Shown here piece after piece: positions 33,370-47,333 of a stretch of DNA of 64,000 bases. Position numbers and translations under genes: made by a program. This DNA is from Papiliotrema nemorosa. Taxonomy: Eukaryota > Basidiomycota > Tremellomycetes > Tremellales > Rhynchogastremaceae. Under the pieces are notes generated by a model. The model did not search any database, was not told the origin of the DNA, and worked only from the letters and a program-made list of their open reading frames with translations. Every line of letters starts with the position of its first letter. The stretch's first letter is position 1. The stretch spans positions 744,001 through 808,000 of the forward strand of contig JASKOT010000001.1 in the NCBI GenBank assembly GCA_032158125.1, given 5' to 3'.

Positions 33370-36052
33370 ATGCTCGAGTCGACATCCTTCACCCCGCTGG
33401 GGACGATCTCGCCTCAGGTGCCTGCCCTTCTACTCGGCGGGGCATGTAACCCCGTCATGGACCTCGTCGCGCTGATCACATCTCCTAAACATCTGCCAGC
33501 TGCTGCGAAGGGCAAAGCTCGAGCCGGGGACGATAGAAAAGTCTCTTTATGGCGTATGTCGGGGACAAAGGTCTGGGAAGTCGGCTATGACGGTGTCATT
33601 GCTGGACTGGCCTGGAGTCCGGATGGTGAGCAGGATGGTCGGTGGTTTCGCTAATCTCAGGATTGTACTTGACTCTGTTCACTTACACCGCCGCTGTGAC
33701 CGAAGCACCAGCAGACAGTGTCAAGTGGACGCTGAGTCACGTCAGCGTTCACGATGGCACCACGGCCCATGCGTCGCCATACACTCCGGGTGAAATCGAA
33801 CCCAGCTGGAAAGCGGTTCGAGACGGAGGCGCCTTTTGGGATCTCGAATGGACGACTAGCGCTGCTCCTTGGCCCATTCCAGAGGTATGGCACCAAATTC
33901 GACTGTTCTTACCATTTAGAAAGGCTGCAACAGGATGATCATCGACCTTCTGCCGAATGTTGTCCCTGTAGAGCCGCCCAAACCCACAAAGTGAGCATTG
34001 TGCATGATTCGCTGTTGACTCCAGTCCCCTCATGTTCAACTTGATGCAGCAAGCCAACAAGAATAAGCCTAAAGGTCCTATCCGGCATTCAGCTTTATCC
34101 ACCTTTCCAACGCTTCTCCCGTCATTCGCCCAGACTAATCCGCAAACACTACACGTCACACCTCCCCGCGCCTCTTCCTCAAAACAACTCTTATCCGGAA
34201 TCTACCCCATTTCCGATGTCCCACAGCAACAAAGCTTCATTATGGCTGGTATAGCTCATCGAATGTCGGAATACCTGGATGCGGTGCTGAGGGGATTGGA
34301 GAATGCTCAGGCTGCTCAAAAGGAGGGTGCGAAGCAGACTATGATATGGCGGGAAGAGCTCGAAACGTGTGGAGAGCAACAAGGCAGTACGCCCCAGTTT
34401 AAATGTAAGGGAATTTCGCTAATCTGTATAGTGAGCGCGAAAGACGTCCACGATGACTTGTTCCGCTTTCTGATGACGGGAAGGAGCGCTCCGGCTGTCG
34501 CCGAGTGGCTAGGTAACAGGCTGACTGGGCGTGTGAGTATCAGGATCCCGAGAGAGAAACATCCCTGAGCTGTAGGTCATTTCTAAATGGGAGTCTACGT
34601 TGGATCAATCGTGCAAAGATATACATGCAGTCTTGGTGGACAGCGTTCAACCGGCGTTGGAACGCATTATCTTGCTCTTGGACGACGTCAAGGCCTTGTC
34701 ACATATGTGAGCACCCATTTGATTCGACCACTGCTCATGGAAGGCCGGAATGGAAAACGGACTTAGAAGTGGTCCAGCGTGCTCTGACCATCGCTCGAGA
34801 GCTCTTGCTTCTATTGGAGAGAATACGACGCTTGACAAAACTGCAATCTCAAGCATCGGCAGAGTGGTTCAGGTGGCTCCAGTACGGTGCGTCATTTGAA
34901 CATATTGCGCGTGACCGGGGCTGAAATTCATTAGAGATCAGTCGCACGTCGACAACGGACCCGAGTCACGACAATATTCCTACGGCCACCTACGATGTCA
35001 AGCTGGTTTGGTCATTCATGCGATCCGGTTTTGTCGATCCTCCATTGCAAAGCCACCTTCCTAATTTACCCCTCGTCGTCGATCTACCCGAATCAGCCTT
35101 TCAGGTAGCTCCTTCCCAGAGCCTCGATCTTGGCACCACGCTAAAGTCGTCATTAGACAAATTGAGTAAGTTGAATCGATCAGCGTCGCCTGCGGAACCA
35201 CTAGATCCACCCTCTCCTGCAATTGTCGACGACTCGATGGATTCTTCCCGAATGCAAGAAGATGAAGAGAACTTCCCTCCGGTTCGATCACGCTCATCCT
35301 CCATCGAATCCGACGCCACGGTTCCCATTGCTGTTAAAGAAGAAGAACCTGTCAGACGGCCAGAGTTGGAGCCACTTGTCTGGGCAAACGTTCTGACCCG
35401 AAACTGCCTTCGCTTGTTCGCAAACGAAGGCAAGCCTGCTCAATCCACTTCGGTCGTCGCCCGGAATCCTGGAGGATCGGGCATATTTGCGAAGAGGCAG
35501 GTGGAAGACTTCACATGGGTCGGGTATACACAACCCGATACCGCAGAACAGCTATTGTGGTTCGCACGAATCGGAGATGATCAGCACGTCATGTTCAGTG
35601 CTTTAAAGGTTGAAGCGGGAATGCGGATCACCGCCCTGGACTTCTTTGACGATACACAACTTGTCCTTGTCGTAGAACAAGAAGGACAGGCCTACATGGC
35701 TACCGTTTTATATCAAGAGATCGCCGATGCGCTAAGAAAACCCTCATCCCATGTGCCAAGCGACTGGACGATCGCTGGATTGTCGGAATTGGCGACTGTC
35801 GAGGTGAGAGAAATGTGAGATTTTCGCTGACTTCAGGTATTCGAGACCATGCACATTGCTCGTTCGAGACCGCTTGGGGTAGCGGCTTCCCCAATCGCTC
35901 CAAGTCTCGCTTTGAACGGACGACAGGGGAGAAGAGTCGCCTGTGTGTCTATGAGAGGTGGAGCCGAGCTTCTCGTGTTCGATATGGAAGAAGACGAAGA
36001 TGCTGAAGAAGAGGAAGAACCGGACGACGATCAGGAGATGATGGATGACTAG
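33370..36052 (+). CDS. APC4: Anaphase-promoting complex subunit 4
   Basis: Eight or more exons. The N-terminal part is WD40-like: NPVMDLVALITSPKH, VSLWRMSGTKVWEV and GLAWSPDG (residues 20-80). The central helical APC4 domain has the family block DVHDDLFRFLMTGRSAPAVAEWLGNRLTGR followed across an intron by VISKWESTLDQS and a long helix. The C-terminal part returns to beta-propeller-like sequence (WVGYTQPD, ALDFFDDTQLVLVVEQEG) and ends in an acidic tail rich in Glu and Asp. Apc4 is a scaffold subunit of APC/C, the ubiquitin ligase that triggers anaphase and mitotic exit in the nucleus. Introns I placed include 33626-33660-type short segments and one at about 35803-35836. The start ATG gives MLESTSFTPLG. 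Confidence 0.9.
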
Positions 36053-36809
36053 GTTTGCCACATACAAATGATTGAGATCTATACAATCGTTAGGCGATCC
36101 CATGTCTCAGGTCGTACGAGATGGGATTTCCCATGATCTGCATGGGGTATCTCTTGGATGCGCCGACATGTAGATAGAGTGATGTGAGATGCTCCGGAAA
36201 TGGGGCGAACAACATTGGGTGGCGTCGTATCTCCAAGATTAACCTTTGGGCCGGGTACAAGGTCTGCCGTGTATGCGATAGGTATGAATAGCATGCACAA
36301 CAAAATTGGACGGTAGAAGCTCGTCGTGACCTTGACCTATACATCCCAGTAGCACAGATAACCTGATATCCAAGCCTGAAGGTGTTGAATATCGATACCC
36401 GGGCAGAGGGATCGACAAAGGGCAGCCAGTTGAACCGAGACAAACATTTCCCTTCTTTCCAAACCGACACATACCGACCACTTTTTGACGACTACACTGG
36501 CGAATCCTTGTCTCTTGTCCACATTGCATCGATCGAACCGTCTTATCGCACCATTCGCCGGGATTCGCTGAGATATCTCGCTCTGGTCGAGGGAATTTTC
36601 CTGGGAGAACGAAGTGGATTGGAGGGGACGTAACGAGAGCGTGGTCAACGAGAGGAAATCAGCGAGGTCAACACGCGATATCGATTCCTGTCGGCTTGCC
36701 TGGTCCTTCAGTGACCGACCATCCTTGACGTGATCTACTACCTCCTTCTATCCGTCTTTCTTCCGGCCCAACATATCGACTTTGACGCTGGCGGTGTGCG
36801 CATCCTCCC
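36053..36809. other. Intergenic region between APC4 and the MAP kinase gene
   Basis: This 757-base stretch carries the APC4 3' end and the promoter and 5' leader of the MAPK gene, both on the plus strand. I see no recognisable gene. Open frames of up to about 125 codons on the minus strand show no motif. Confidence 0.45.
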
Positions 36810-39918
<3,109 letters not shown>

Positions 39919-40226
39919 GCGGAAGAAGATGTCATCACAAAGCACAACGGAACAGACTTCAATCAATCAGACATCCAGCAATCTTCTTGTACAATCGTCA
40001 ACATACCATGCAATTTCACCTCACATGATGCCTTGCTCATCTTGCACCTTGCCACAGTCGAATATAGCACATATGTGAATCGCTTTTGGTTGTTGATATA
40101 TTACCTAAGACCCAGTACTACGCAAACTCCGGTTTGCCCTGCTTTCCTCCTCCTTTATACCCACGGCATATGGCGTTCACGTTTTATATCCACCGTCTCA
40201 AGTCTTCTTTTGCTTCATCAGACCAC
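39919..40226. other. Convergent 3' spacer
   Basis: The 308 bases between the convergent stops of the MAP kinase and PWWP genes hold presumed 3' UTRs; nothing else is visible. Confidence 0.5.
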
Positions 40227-41929
40227 TTAGGCCTCGACATCCATCTTCTCCTCGGCCGGGGCGGCATCGCCGTTCGTGGCAGCCTCCTTGTCCTTCTCTC
40301 CGGCAGCAGCAGGTGCATCGTCCTTCTTCTCCTCAGCCTTGGCCTCTGATTTGGGGGCGTCGCCGTTGCTACCAGAGTTTTGGATAAAGTCGTGCCACTG
40401 TCATTAGCCAAGCACAATGTTATTGGTTGGCCGTGCTCACCTCGTTCATGAGCTTCGAAGCTCGATCTGTGATCTTGAGCTCGTCATTTCGAGGAATCCC
40501 TTCCAGCGTAGCAATCTTCTTCATGACTAGCATGTTGAGCTATGGACGCCGGCCAAACATCGAAAACTCACCTTTTCCGATCTTCGAGTACTGCAATGCC
40601 TCGATGGTCATTCCCTTGTACGCCTCGATCGTGTTGAACACCTCGTTGTAGGTGTCCATCTCCTGGCATCATCAGCACCTTATTCTCCAGGCACGTGCAC
40701 CCTGACATACAGCCGCAGTAGGAAGACCTTTACCGAGGAAGGCGCGTTGAAGTTTGTGTCGCCAGTCCTTGACTTTGATGCATTCTGGATCGTTCGACGA
40801 TGGGTCTAGACGCGTCAGATTGTGGCCAAAGGTCCAGGCCCACACGCTCACCGTCATCTGCTGGAGCTTGATTCTCAGCGGCGGACGCGGGGGCAGCGGC
40901 ACCCTTGGGCTTGGCCTTAGTCTTGGACTTTGGCTCCTCGGCCTAGGAAGATGGGTCAGCGCTACCTGATTCCCTAGCCGCTGTAGACTCACCTTCTTTG
41001 CAGCTTTGGCTTTCTTGGAACCGCTCTTATCGCTGGCCGCAGCTCGCTTTCGCTTTCCTCCGGAAGGGGCCTCCTCGTCCTCCAGCTCATCGACGCCCTC
41101 TTGACGAGCCCTCTCCTCGTCCTCTCGCTGACGAAAGTTTTCAGTTTGCTCGGCGATCCAATCCGAGGGATCTTTGGCGGTTTCATAGGCGACTCTGAGA
41201 CCGCCGGCAGCTTTCCGGTGGTTAGCGCCGAGGAAGTCGTCGATTTCAGATGGGCTCAAACGGGTGATCTCTCGGGAGTGGAGCCAGGAGCTGTTGCGGG
41301 CGAGGAGGGCGCAGGGTGGGGGTCGGGGAAAAGCAGGGTAAAAGCAGGTCAATGTAGAAAAGTGTTGTCAGGACAGGGGGAAGAGTCGGATCAGCGGCTG
41401 AATATATCACAGACACGAGATCAAGCTTACAAGTCGCCCGCAGGGAAGTAATTGACACAGTAAATCGTAGGGCTCTTGCTAGGACGGTTCGCTGTGACAC
41501 CAGAGGGGACAGAGTCAGGATCGGCGATCTGGTGGTCAGCCCTTTTCTTGTGATTGAACGAGGTACTCACTCGTGCGGCTGTAGGTTTCAATGCGAAGAA
41601 GGGACATGATCAGCCAAATGGTCCTGGTGCAGGTGATCGTGCGACTCACGCCATGGTGGGTAGCCCTTCAATCGAGCCAAGACGATATCTCCGACTTCAA
41701 ACTTCTTGTCACCCCCGGAGGTACCGCCCCCTCCAGATTTCTTGGGCGCAGCGGCAGTACTTCGTGACTTGGCAGTCTTGGAGGAAGGTGCTGCAGCCTT
41801 CTTTGAGGAAGCTGATTTCGGCTTAGCGCTTTCGGATTTAGGCTTGGTCTCCTCGGTTGCATTGGCAGTCTCCGTGACCTCGGCAGGAGTGTCTACCGGT
41901 GTAGCGGCAGCTTGTTCTTCGGCTGACAT
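40227..41929 (-). CDS. PWWP-domain chromatin reader with a TFIIS-N/IBD-like helical domain
   Basis: About nine exons. After a Lys/Ala/Ser-rich N-terminus, a PWWP domain begins at KKFEVGDIVLARLKGYPPWP and continues ARIADPDSVP...TIYCVNYFPAGDFSWL. Next come a helical segment (LSPSEIDDFLGANHR), a basic linker (GGKRKRAAASDKSGSKKAKA), and a helical domain running from DPECIKVKDWRHKLQRAF through GMTIEALQYSKIGKVMKKIA to ASKLMNEWHDFI. That last part has the look of the TFIIS N-terminal/LEDGF integrase-binding fold. PWWP domains bind methylated histone H3 (often K36me) and DNA; the helical domain usually binds disordered transcription-elongation partners. An 8-nt exon (41571-41578) supplies most of the PAR codons after PPW. 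MSAEEQ is taken as the start; an upstream in-frame ATG at 41959 is possible. Confidence 0.85.
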
Positions 41930-42369
41930 TGGGCTGTAGTATAGGTCAGTGTGGTCCATGGCGGGCTTGAGAGAGGACCATACGATGAGAGGGGCTAGAG
42001 GGGGGAACGATTTGTTGACAAGTTATGCGCTAGGAGCGGGCTAGTTCAATGTCAGCCGCAAGTCATAGGAGGGGCTGGGAGACTCACTGAGACTCTAATT
42101 ATTCCACCGACGAGTCTGAAGGTGATGTAGCGACGTCGAAGTAGAGTGATGGATGAGTCGAGATGAGAGAACAAGAGGGGGAGCGGGGGATCATCCGGAA
42201 GGGGTGGGTAGGGGAATCGAGCTAATATCGGCACGCCTATTTGAGCCCATTTTAAGCGAGACGATGACGCGACTGACGATAGGCTCGCCAATCCACCTTG
42301 CCCCTTTGTCACGGCGCCGATACTGACTGAATGTGCACTCTGCTGTCGCATCTCTATACATCCACCACC
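41930..42369. promoter_or_regulatory. Divergent promoter region, PWWP gene and BIG1-like gene
   Basis: The 440 bases between two divergent start codons contain both promoters and leaders. There is a purine-rich tract around 42165-42215 and no recognisable site. Confidence 0.45.
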
Positions 42370-43276
42370 ATGCGGTCAATAATATTCTCAGCAGCCATCC
42401 TGGCACTTCCAGTCTGGTCCTTCAAAGATTCGTCGCCTTTTCTAGTCTGGTCCTCCCAGAAGTGAGCATCGTGATCATCCAGCGGCGCAGTGACCTGACT
42501 CGATCTTAGGGATGATGCTCTATCTGGAGCTCAAAGCGAATTGACGAGTGGTGTCATTGCCGCAGAAGATATATACGGAACGATCTCTAGTTTGGGCTGT
42601 GATTGGGAAACATTGGTTGTCGGCCATTCGGAGGGAGTGAGTCGAGCGCCGGAAGACACCGGTCGATCGCTAAGCATAGTTGCACAATTCGAGAATAGGA
42701 CAACTCAGGTTGCCCTCGTCCTCGGCTGATCTGCATATCCCATATCTGATACGACCAAATCAACAATCTCTCGATGATGCGGTGGATGAGTGGGCGCAGA
42801 TCTGCGGTGCGCAGATTCAAACGGATATTGAGAAGATCGAGGATGGCAAGAACGTTCTCAAGGTGGATATCGAGGACAAAAAGGGTGAGCCATCTCGCAG
42901 ATCTCCCATGCCGTGCTGACTCTCAGATGTTGCATCGATCATTGACACCGTTCCTTCACCATATATCTTGATCGTCACCGGCTCCCATTCACGATCAAAG
43001 CGACAAGAAGAACAACCCTTACCGCCATCCGAGCCTTCGGACTCTCCCTCGAGGCCTTCCTCCACGTCTCCCAACAATGCGACTGTATCTGGACCACTGC
43101 TTGAAAGGGTCCAGCTCCTCACTGTGCCCATTATCACCAGTCTCTTGATCGTCTTCTTCTTGTTGCTCCCGATCCTCTATGTCGGCATCTCAGCTCTGGT
43201 CGGCATCCAAGTTCCGCCAAGGATGTTGGAGATTGGAAAGTCGACAAATGTCGGCAAGGAGCGAAAGGATCAATAG
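42370..43276 (+). CDS. BIG1/VOA1-like ER membrane protein
   Basis: Four exons (42370-42461, 42510-42636, 42680-42884, 42927-43276) give 257 residues. A signal peptide (MRSIIFSAAILALPVWS) is followed by DSSPFLVWSS, a lumenal domain, a Ser/Pro linker and one C-terminal membrane helix (LTVPIITSLLIVFFLLLPIL), then YVGISALVGIQVPPRMLEIG. The signal, the PFLVWSS element and the GIQVP-type end match the Big1/Voa1 family of single-span ER proteins. Big1 supports beta-1,6-glucan synthesis in the wall, while Voa1 assists V-ATPase Vo assembly; the two are related and this gene could be either. Exon 3 was placed at 42680 because only that acceptor keeps the frame into LHIPYLIRPN. Confidence 0.78.
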
Positions 43277-43562
43277 GTGTCGTCTAGTGCCTTATGGCGA
43301 GTTATGGTTATGCACGTTGCCTAGACCCAGCGCACGCGGCTGTCAATTGACCGATCCCTGCTAGCTAGGTGTCCACTGCACTCAAACCATGAGTCATTGG
43401 CGAGCATCTCGCTCGGTCTTATTCGTTTTCGCTGGTTGTGCACATGAGATGTCATAAAGTGTATAAATGTATTTTCGCTCTACAGCGATGGAGCAGCCCA
43501 GTTATTGGGTTCAAGCCCGTTTTGTCGCCCCTTCCTGCCACCATGTCTCGGACCCAAATAGT

Positions 43563-44245
43563 CTACTTTCGGATGAGCAGATAGACATTCTCCCCGACCA
43601 CTATCTTGGAGAGATGACGGTATGATCCCCTCAATGCCATCAACAATCCTCCAAAAGAAAAGTATGCTGTTCTATCTCATCAGCTGTGATCCGAAAACCC
43701 GGCATTTTCCCTCGACGAACGTTTGGTTTTCCCCTTGTAACGAATCGTCGAACTTGTACACCTGATCATGAGTTTTCAGACTGAATATCTTCATGTAGAA
43801 GACTGACCTTTCCGTACATCACATACTCGTACTCTGCTGCCAATCCCTGATCACCGCTCCTCCACATCTCCCTCTTGATCCTCTTTGGTGCATCGTCCCC
43901 ATCCCCGTTCACACTGTTGTTCTCTTCCACTTCCATATCCTCCGGAACGAGTTGACGAGCTACGGCCAAAGTGAGAATTTCCCCAGTTTTGATGGGATAT
44001 ATCTCGGATGCGATATCGAGCGTGAGTTGCATTTGAGTATCTCTGCCTGACCCATTTATGCGTGCCACTGAATACGTCAGTCAAGCTGCAGCTCGGTGTT
44101 GGCTGAAAGCGACTGACCTCGATCAAACTTCTTGCCCTCCTTGTCGACGTCCTGAAAATGAGCTTGAGCCAGGTTGAAGTTGGGATAAATAACGCACCGT
44201 AACGTCAAACCTGTCCTCTATCAGCATATTCGTGTTGTCTGACAT
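43563..44245 (-). CDS. RPB8: RNA polymerase I/II/III common subunit RPB8 (RPABC3)
   Basis: About five exons. MSDNTNMLIEDRFDVT (44245-44198), DVDKEGKKFDR, then VARINGSGRDTQMQLTLDIA, IYPIKTGEILTLAVA, an acidic loop, and AAEYEYVMYGKVYKFDDS. Splicing from a GTTACA donor to an AG at about 43673 joins TAYFSFGGLLMALRGSYRHL to the C-terminus ending ENVYLLIRK. The terminal LLIRK and SFGGLLM blocks are family signatures. Without that last splice the frame would end early after a non-homologous tail, so the joined form is preferred. Rpb8 is a small OB-fold subunit shared by all three nuclear RNA polymerases. It converges with BIG1 and shares a 406-base divergent promoter with TIM17. Confidence 0.92.
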
Positions 44246-44651
44246 ATTGTATCGATCCTTCTCGTCAGCCCTCCCGTCTTTGTAGTCTCCAGGAGCTGTC
44301 TACCTCTTTGTGTTCAGTGTCAAAAAGTGTCAACAATGGACGTTTGCAGAAATCTGTACAGAGCGTACCCCTTCTGTCGAGGTTGTATATTTGCCACCCA
44401 TTTTAGATTTCCCATCTCGACTTTTCAGACCGCCGCTCATAATCGTCTCAACCATCACGAATAGACCTCAAACAACACCACGGACCAGCTTGAAGCTTTA
44501 CGAAAGCAGGAACAGCATATACAAAGACGGTTATCAAGGCTCGCTGCGGAGACCAAACGAGAATCACAGTTGATCGACTTTTTACGACCCTTGTGCTCAC
44601 AACTTCCCCTTTCCCTTCCACCACCTTCCCTTCCCCTTGAGCTCGTCCAAC
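44246..44651. promoter_or_regulatory. Divergent promoter region, RPB8 and TIM17
   Basis: The 406 bases between two divergent start codons contain both promoters. The TIM17 side is CT-rich (CCCTTTCCCTTCC). No specific site is recognised. Confidence 0.45.
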
Positions 44652-45388
44652 ATGTCTCACGGTGATCACTCGCGGGATCCCTGGTCAGCTATTTGTCTGC
44701 TATTGGCGACCTCGTGAGCTGACTAGACAGTCCATATGTTATTCTGAACGATTTCGGAGGTGCCTTTGCAATGGGTACGATCGGTGGAGGTATATGGCAC
44801 GGTATAAAAGGAGCAAGGAATAGTCCAAAGGTGATTACCTTTTATGAAGAATCAGAGTCTTCGCTGATCTCTTTTTCCTCTCCTGCATTCCAACTACAAA
44901 CTCGCCTATTCACCAACATAACGTTTTATTCGATCTTTACGCTTACAGGGTGAACGGCTAGTGGGATCATTATCAGCTATCAAAGCTCGAGCGCCCGTGC
45001 TGGGAGGAAACTTTGGTATATGGGGTGGACTGTTTTCTTCGTTCGATTGCGCAGTGAAAGGATATCGACAGAAAGAAGATCCATGGAACGCTATCATTTC
45101 TGGTTTCTTGACAGGTGGTAGTTTGGCTATTCGATGTGAGTGACCACACTGCCAGGTTCTTCAGGTGGTTTTTGACGTATAGCTGGACCGAAACAGGCCT
45201 TTGGATCAGCAGTGGGATGTGGAATCTTGTTGGGAGTGTTTGAAGGTGTGGGAGTATTGATGAACCGGGCGTTCGCCCAACCAATCCCTCAAATGCAATG
45301 TGAGTTGTTTCTTGCTCTGTCGGATGGTAATAGCTGATTTTCAGTACCGGAAGCTGCCCCAGCACCCATCGCCGCTCCAGCTCATTAG
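44652..45388 (+). CDS. TIM17: Mitochondrial inner membrane translocase subunit TIM17
   Basis: Five exons. The start [11 protein letters not shown] is followed by [20 protein letters not shown] and [20 protein letters not shown], the hallmark N-terminus of Tim17. Then come [20 protein letters not shown] with [20 protein letters not shown] and [12 protein letters not shown], and a final hydrophobic stretch [18 protein letters not shown]. It has the family's four membrane helices and about 160 residues. Tim17 is part of the TIM23 presequence translocase that moves proteins into the matrix and inner membrane. The Cys in exon 1/2 (TG|T) and a second Cys in FDCAVKG match the conserved cysteines of Tim17. 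A short Pro/Ala tail ([13 protein letters not shown]) ends the protein. Confidence 0.95.
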
Positions 45389-45665
45389 ACCTCTGCTTTC
45401 CGGATCAGTGTATATTTCTACGTACCACATCAACATGGCTTTGTTGATCTGGGTCCATCCTCACTTCTCCCGCATGCATGCATACTAGCCACTCTTGAAC
45501 ACGACATCCTCGTCGCTGCTTATGGATTCGAAATGACTGTCTAGTGCAAGGCGGCAGGTTAAAGACCTCCACTCTGTGACGGATCATTTCGGCAGATTGA
45601 TTTCGGCTGACAATGGTTGTTGTTGCCTCTATAATCTGTGAATCTTTGAGAGCGGTCATCCCCCG

Positions 45666-47173
45666 ATGCTGCCCTTTCTTGTACTCGTTGGGTTATCCTC
45701 AGTGGCTTTAACAGTCATGGCGAATCCTCGTGTGTTGGTATTCACCGCGACAACGGGATATCGACATGATTCTATACCGACTGCCATTCAGGTGTTGGGC
45801 GACTTGGCGAATCAATGGAATATCACTTTCGACTTTACAGAGTGCGTCGACTCTCTCATGACTATCCAACGACTTGAACATCTTGAATGCAGAGCGAGTT
45901 CGAATCGTGCTTGATTGAGGACCACTGGGAGACCAGAGCTAACCTACACAGAGATGGAGGGATGTTTACAAACGACACATTGAGCCAGTTTGACGGTGTC
46001 ATGTTCATCTCGACTACCGGGGCCGACGGTACGTTCTCCACTGAAGCGGCTCACGTTCCGTTCCTCATTCTTACCTCTGAGTCGACTGACTGGCAGTATT
46101 GGACGATACACAACAATCAGCCTTGACGACGTTTTTCCAATCAGGAGGAGTGTTCACGGGTGTTCATTCTTCTACGGATTGCCTGAACAACAATCAGGCC
46201 TACGGACAAGTCATCGGAGGTGAGTGCTGGCCTCCATCCTATTGCTGGCTGGCAAGATCGCCCGACCTGTTTGTGGAATCAAAAGCTGAGAATAGCCTAC
46301 TTTGACTACCACCCAACCATCCAATCCGCTACATTTGTGAAGACCAACGAAAGCCATCCTTCTACTGGTGGCCTTCCTGACCGATGGACCTATGTGAGTA
46401 GCATGATGCTCTCCATGGTCGCTCGTACGTCGACTGACAGGTCGACAGGAGGAGGAAGTGTATAACTTCAAATCGGATCCAAGGTCGAACGGGGCCGTCG
46501 TCATTCTCACCGTAGACGAGTCAAGTTACACCAGTACGCACTGACTCTCGTTTCAATCATATGCTTCGGTCGCTGACAAGAAGACAACGGGTCAAGCACA
46601 GGGAATTATCCATCTCAAGGTGAACCCCATCCTATTGGTGAGTTGGGCACAGGACTGAAACATAATCGGTGGAGTAGAGATCATCTGACGACATAGCATG
46701 GTACATCGAGTCCCCTCAATCTGCTCAGCCCCTTCTGGACGGTGCTCCGAAAGCTGGAAGGTCGTTCTACACATCTCTAGGTCATCTCAATTCCAGTAAG
46801 CGCCTCTGAGAAGTTTCAGTATACAATGGCTAATCGAACAGCATGGCAAGATCAGACGTTCATCAATCACGTCATGTCGGGTCTCACTTGGGCCTTGCAA
46901 GGGGCTTCTACAAAAGCCTACGGAGTAGGGTTGGTTGGATCGCCTAATAATACCGACTCTTCTGGTTCAAGTACCGCCGTTGGACCAACGAGCTCAGCTT
47001 CGCAGACTGCTAGTGGAAGCGCTTCGCAGAGCGGCTCGGCAACTTCGGCTGCTGCCACTGCCGCCAGTAGTTCCGGAGCGGCTTCATACGGGTTAAGTAG
47101 ACCAAACGGGGCAGCTGGAGTCGCAAGTCTAGCCTTGGGAGCTGTAGGAGCTGGGATCGCGCTCGTTCTGTAA
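45666..47173 (+). CDS. Secreted ThuA-like domain protein, probable GPI anchor
   Basis: About seven exons. A signal peptide (MLPFLVLVGLSSVALTVMA) is followed by NPRVLVFTATTGYRHDSIP, the usual ThuA opening. Then come MFTNDTLSQFDGVMFISTTG, GVFTGVHSSTDCL (the class I glutamine amidotransferase-like turn), YFDYHPTIQSATFV, AVVILTVDESSY and HPIAWYIESP, and WQDQTFINHVMSGLTWAL. A Ser/Ala/Thr stalk and a hydrophobic end (GVASLALGAVGAGIALVL) suggest GPI attachment. ThuA was named for trehalose utilisation in bacteria; the activity of eukaryotic members is not known. The first intron (45842-45951, 110 nt) is long for this genome and has an internal AG that could act as a second acceptor. Confidence 0.86.
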
Positions 47174-47333
47174 CGCACATCCGGAGCAGTACACCATGGA
47201 CCATCGCAGACTACATTTCGCCGTGTATCGATATTACTCATGCCGTATCCAGTCTATACATCCTGTAATGATGCATGCCAATTATGCTTTTCGATCCCAT
47301 TCCCAAAATCAGACCCTTACGACAAGTCGAACT

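Noticed and set aside
43485..43535. tRNA-like GGTTCAAGCCC (B-box-like)
   Set aside because: No A box or acceptor/anticodon stems can be drawn around it, and the T-stem bases do not pair.
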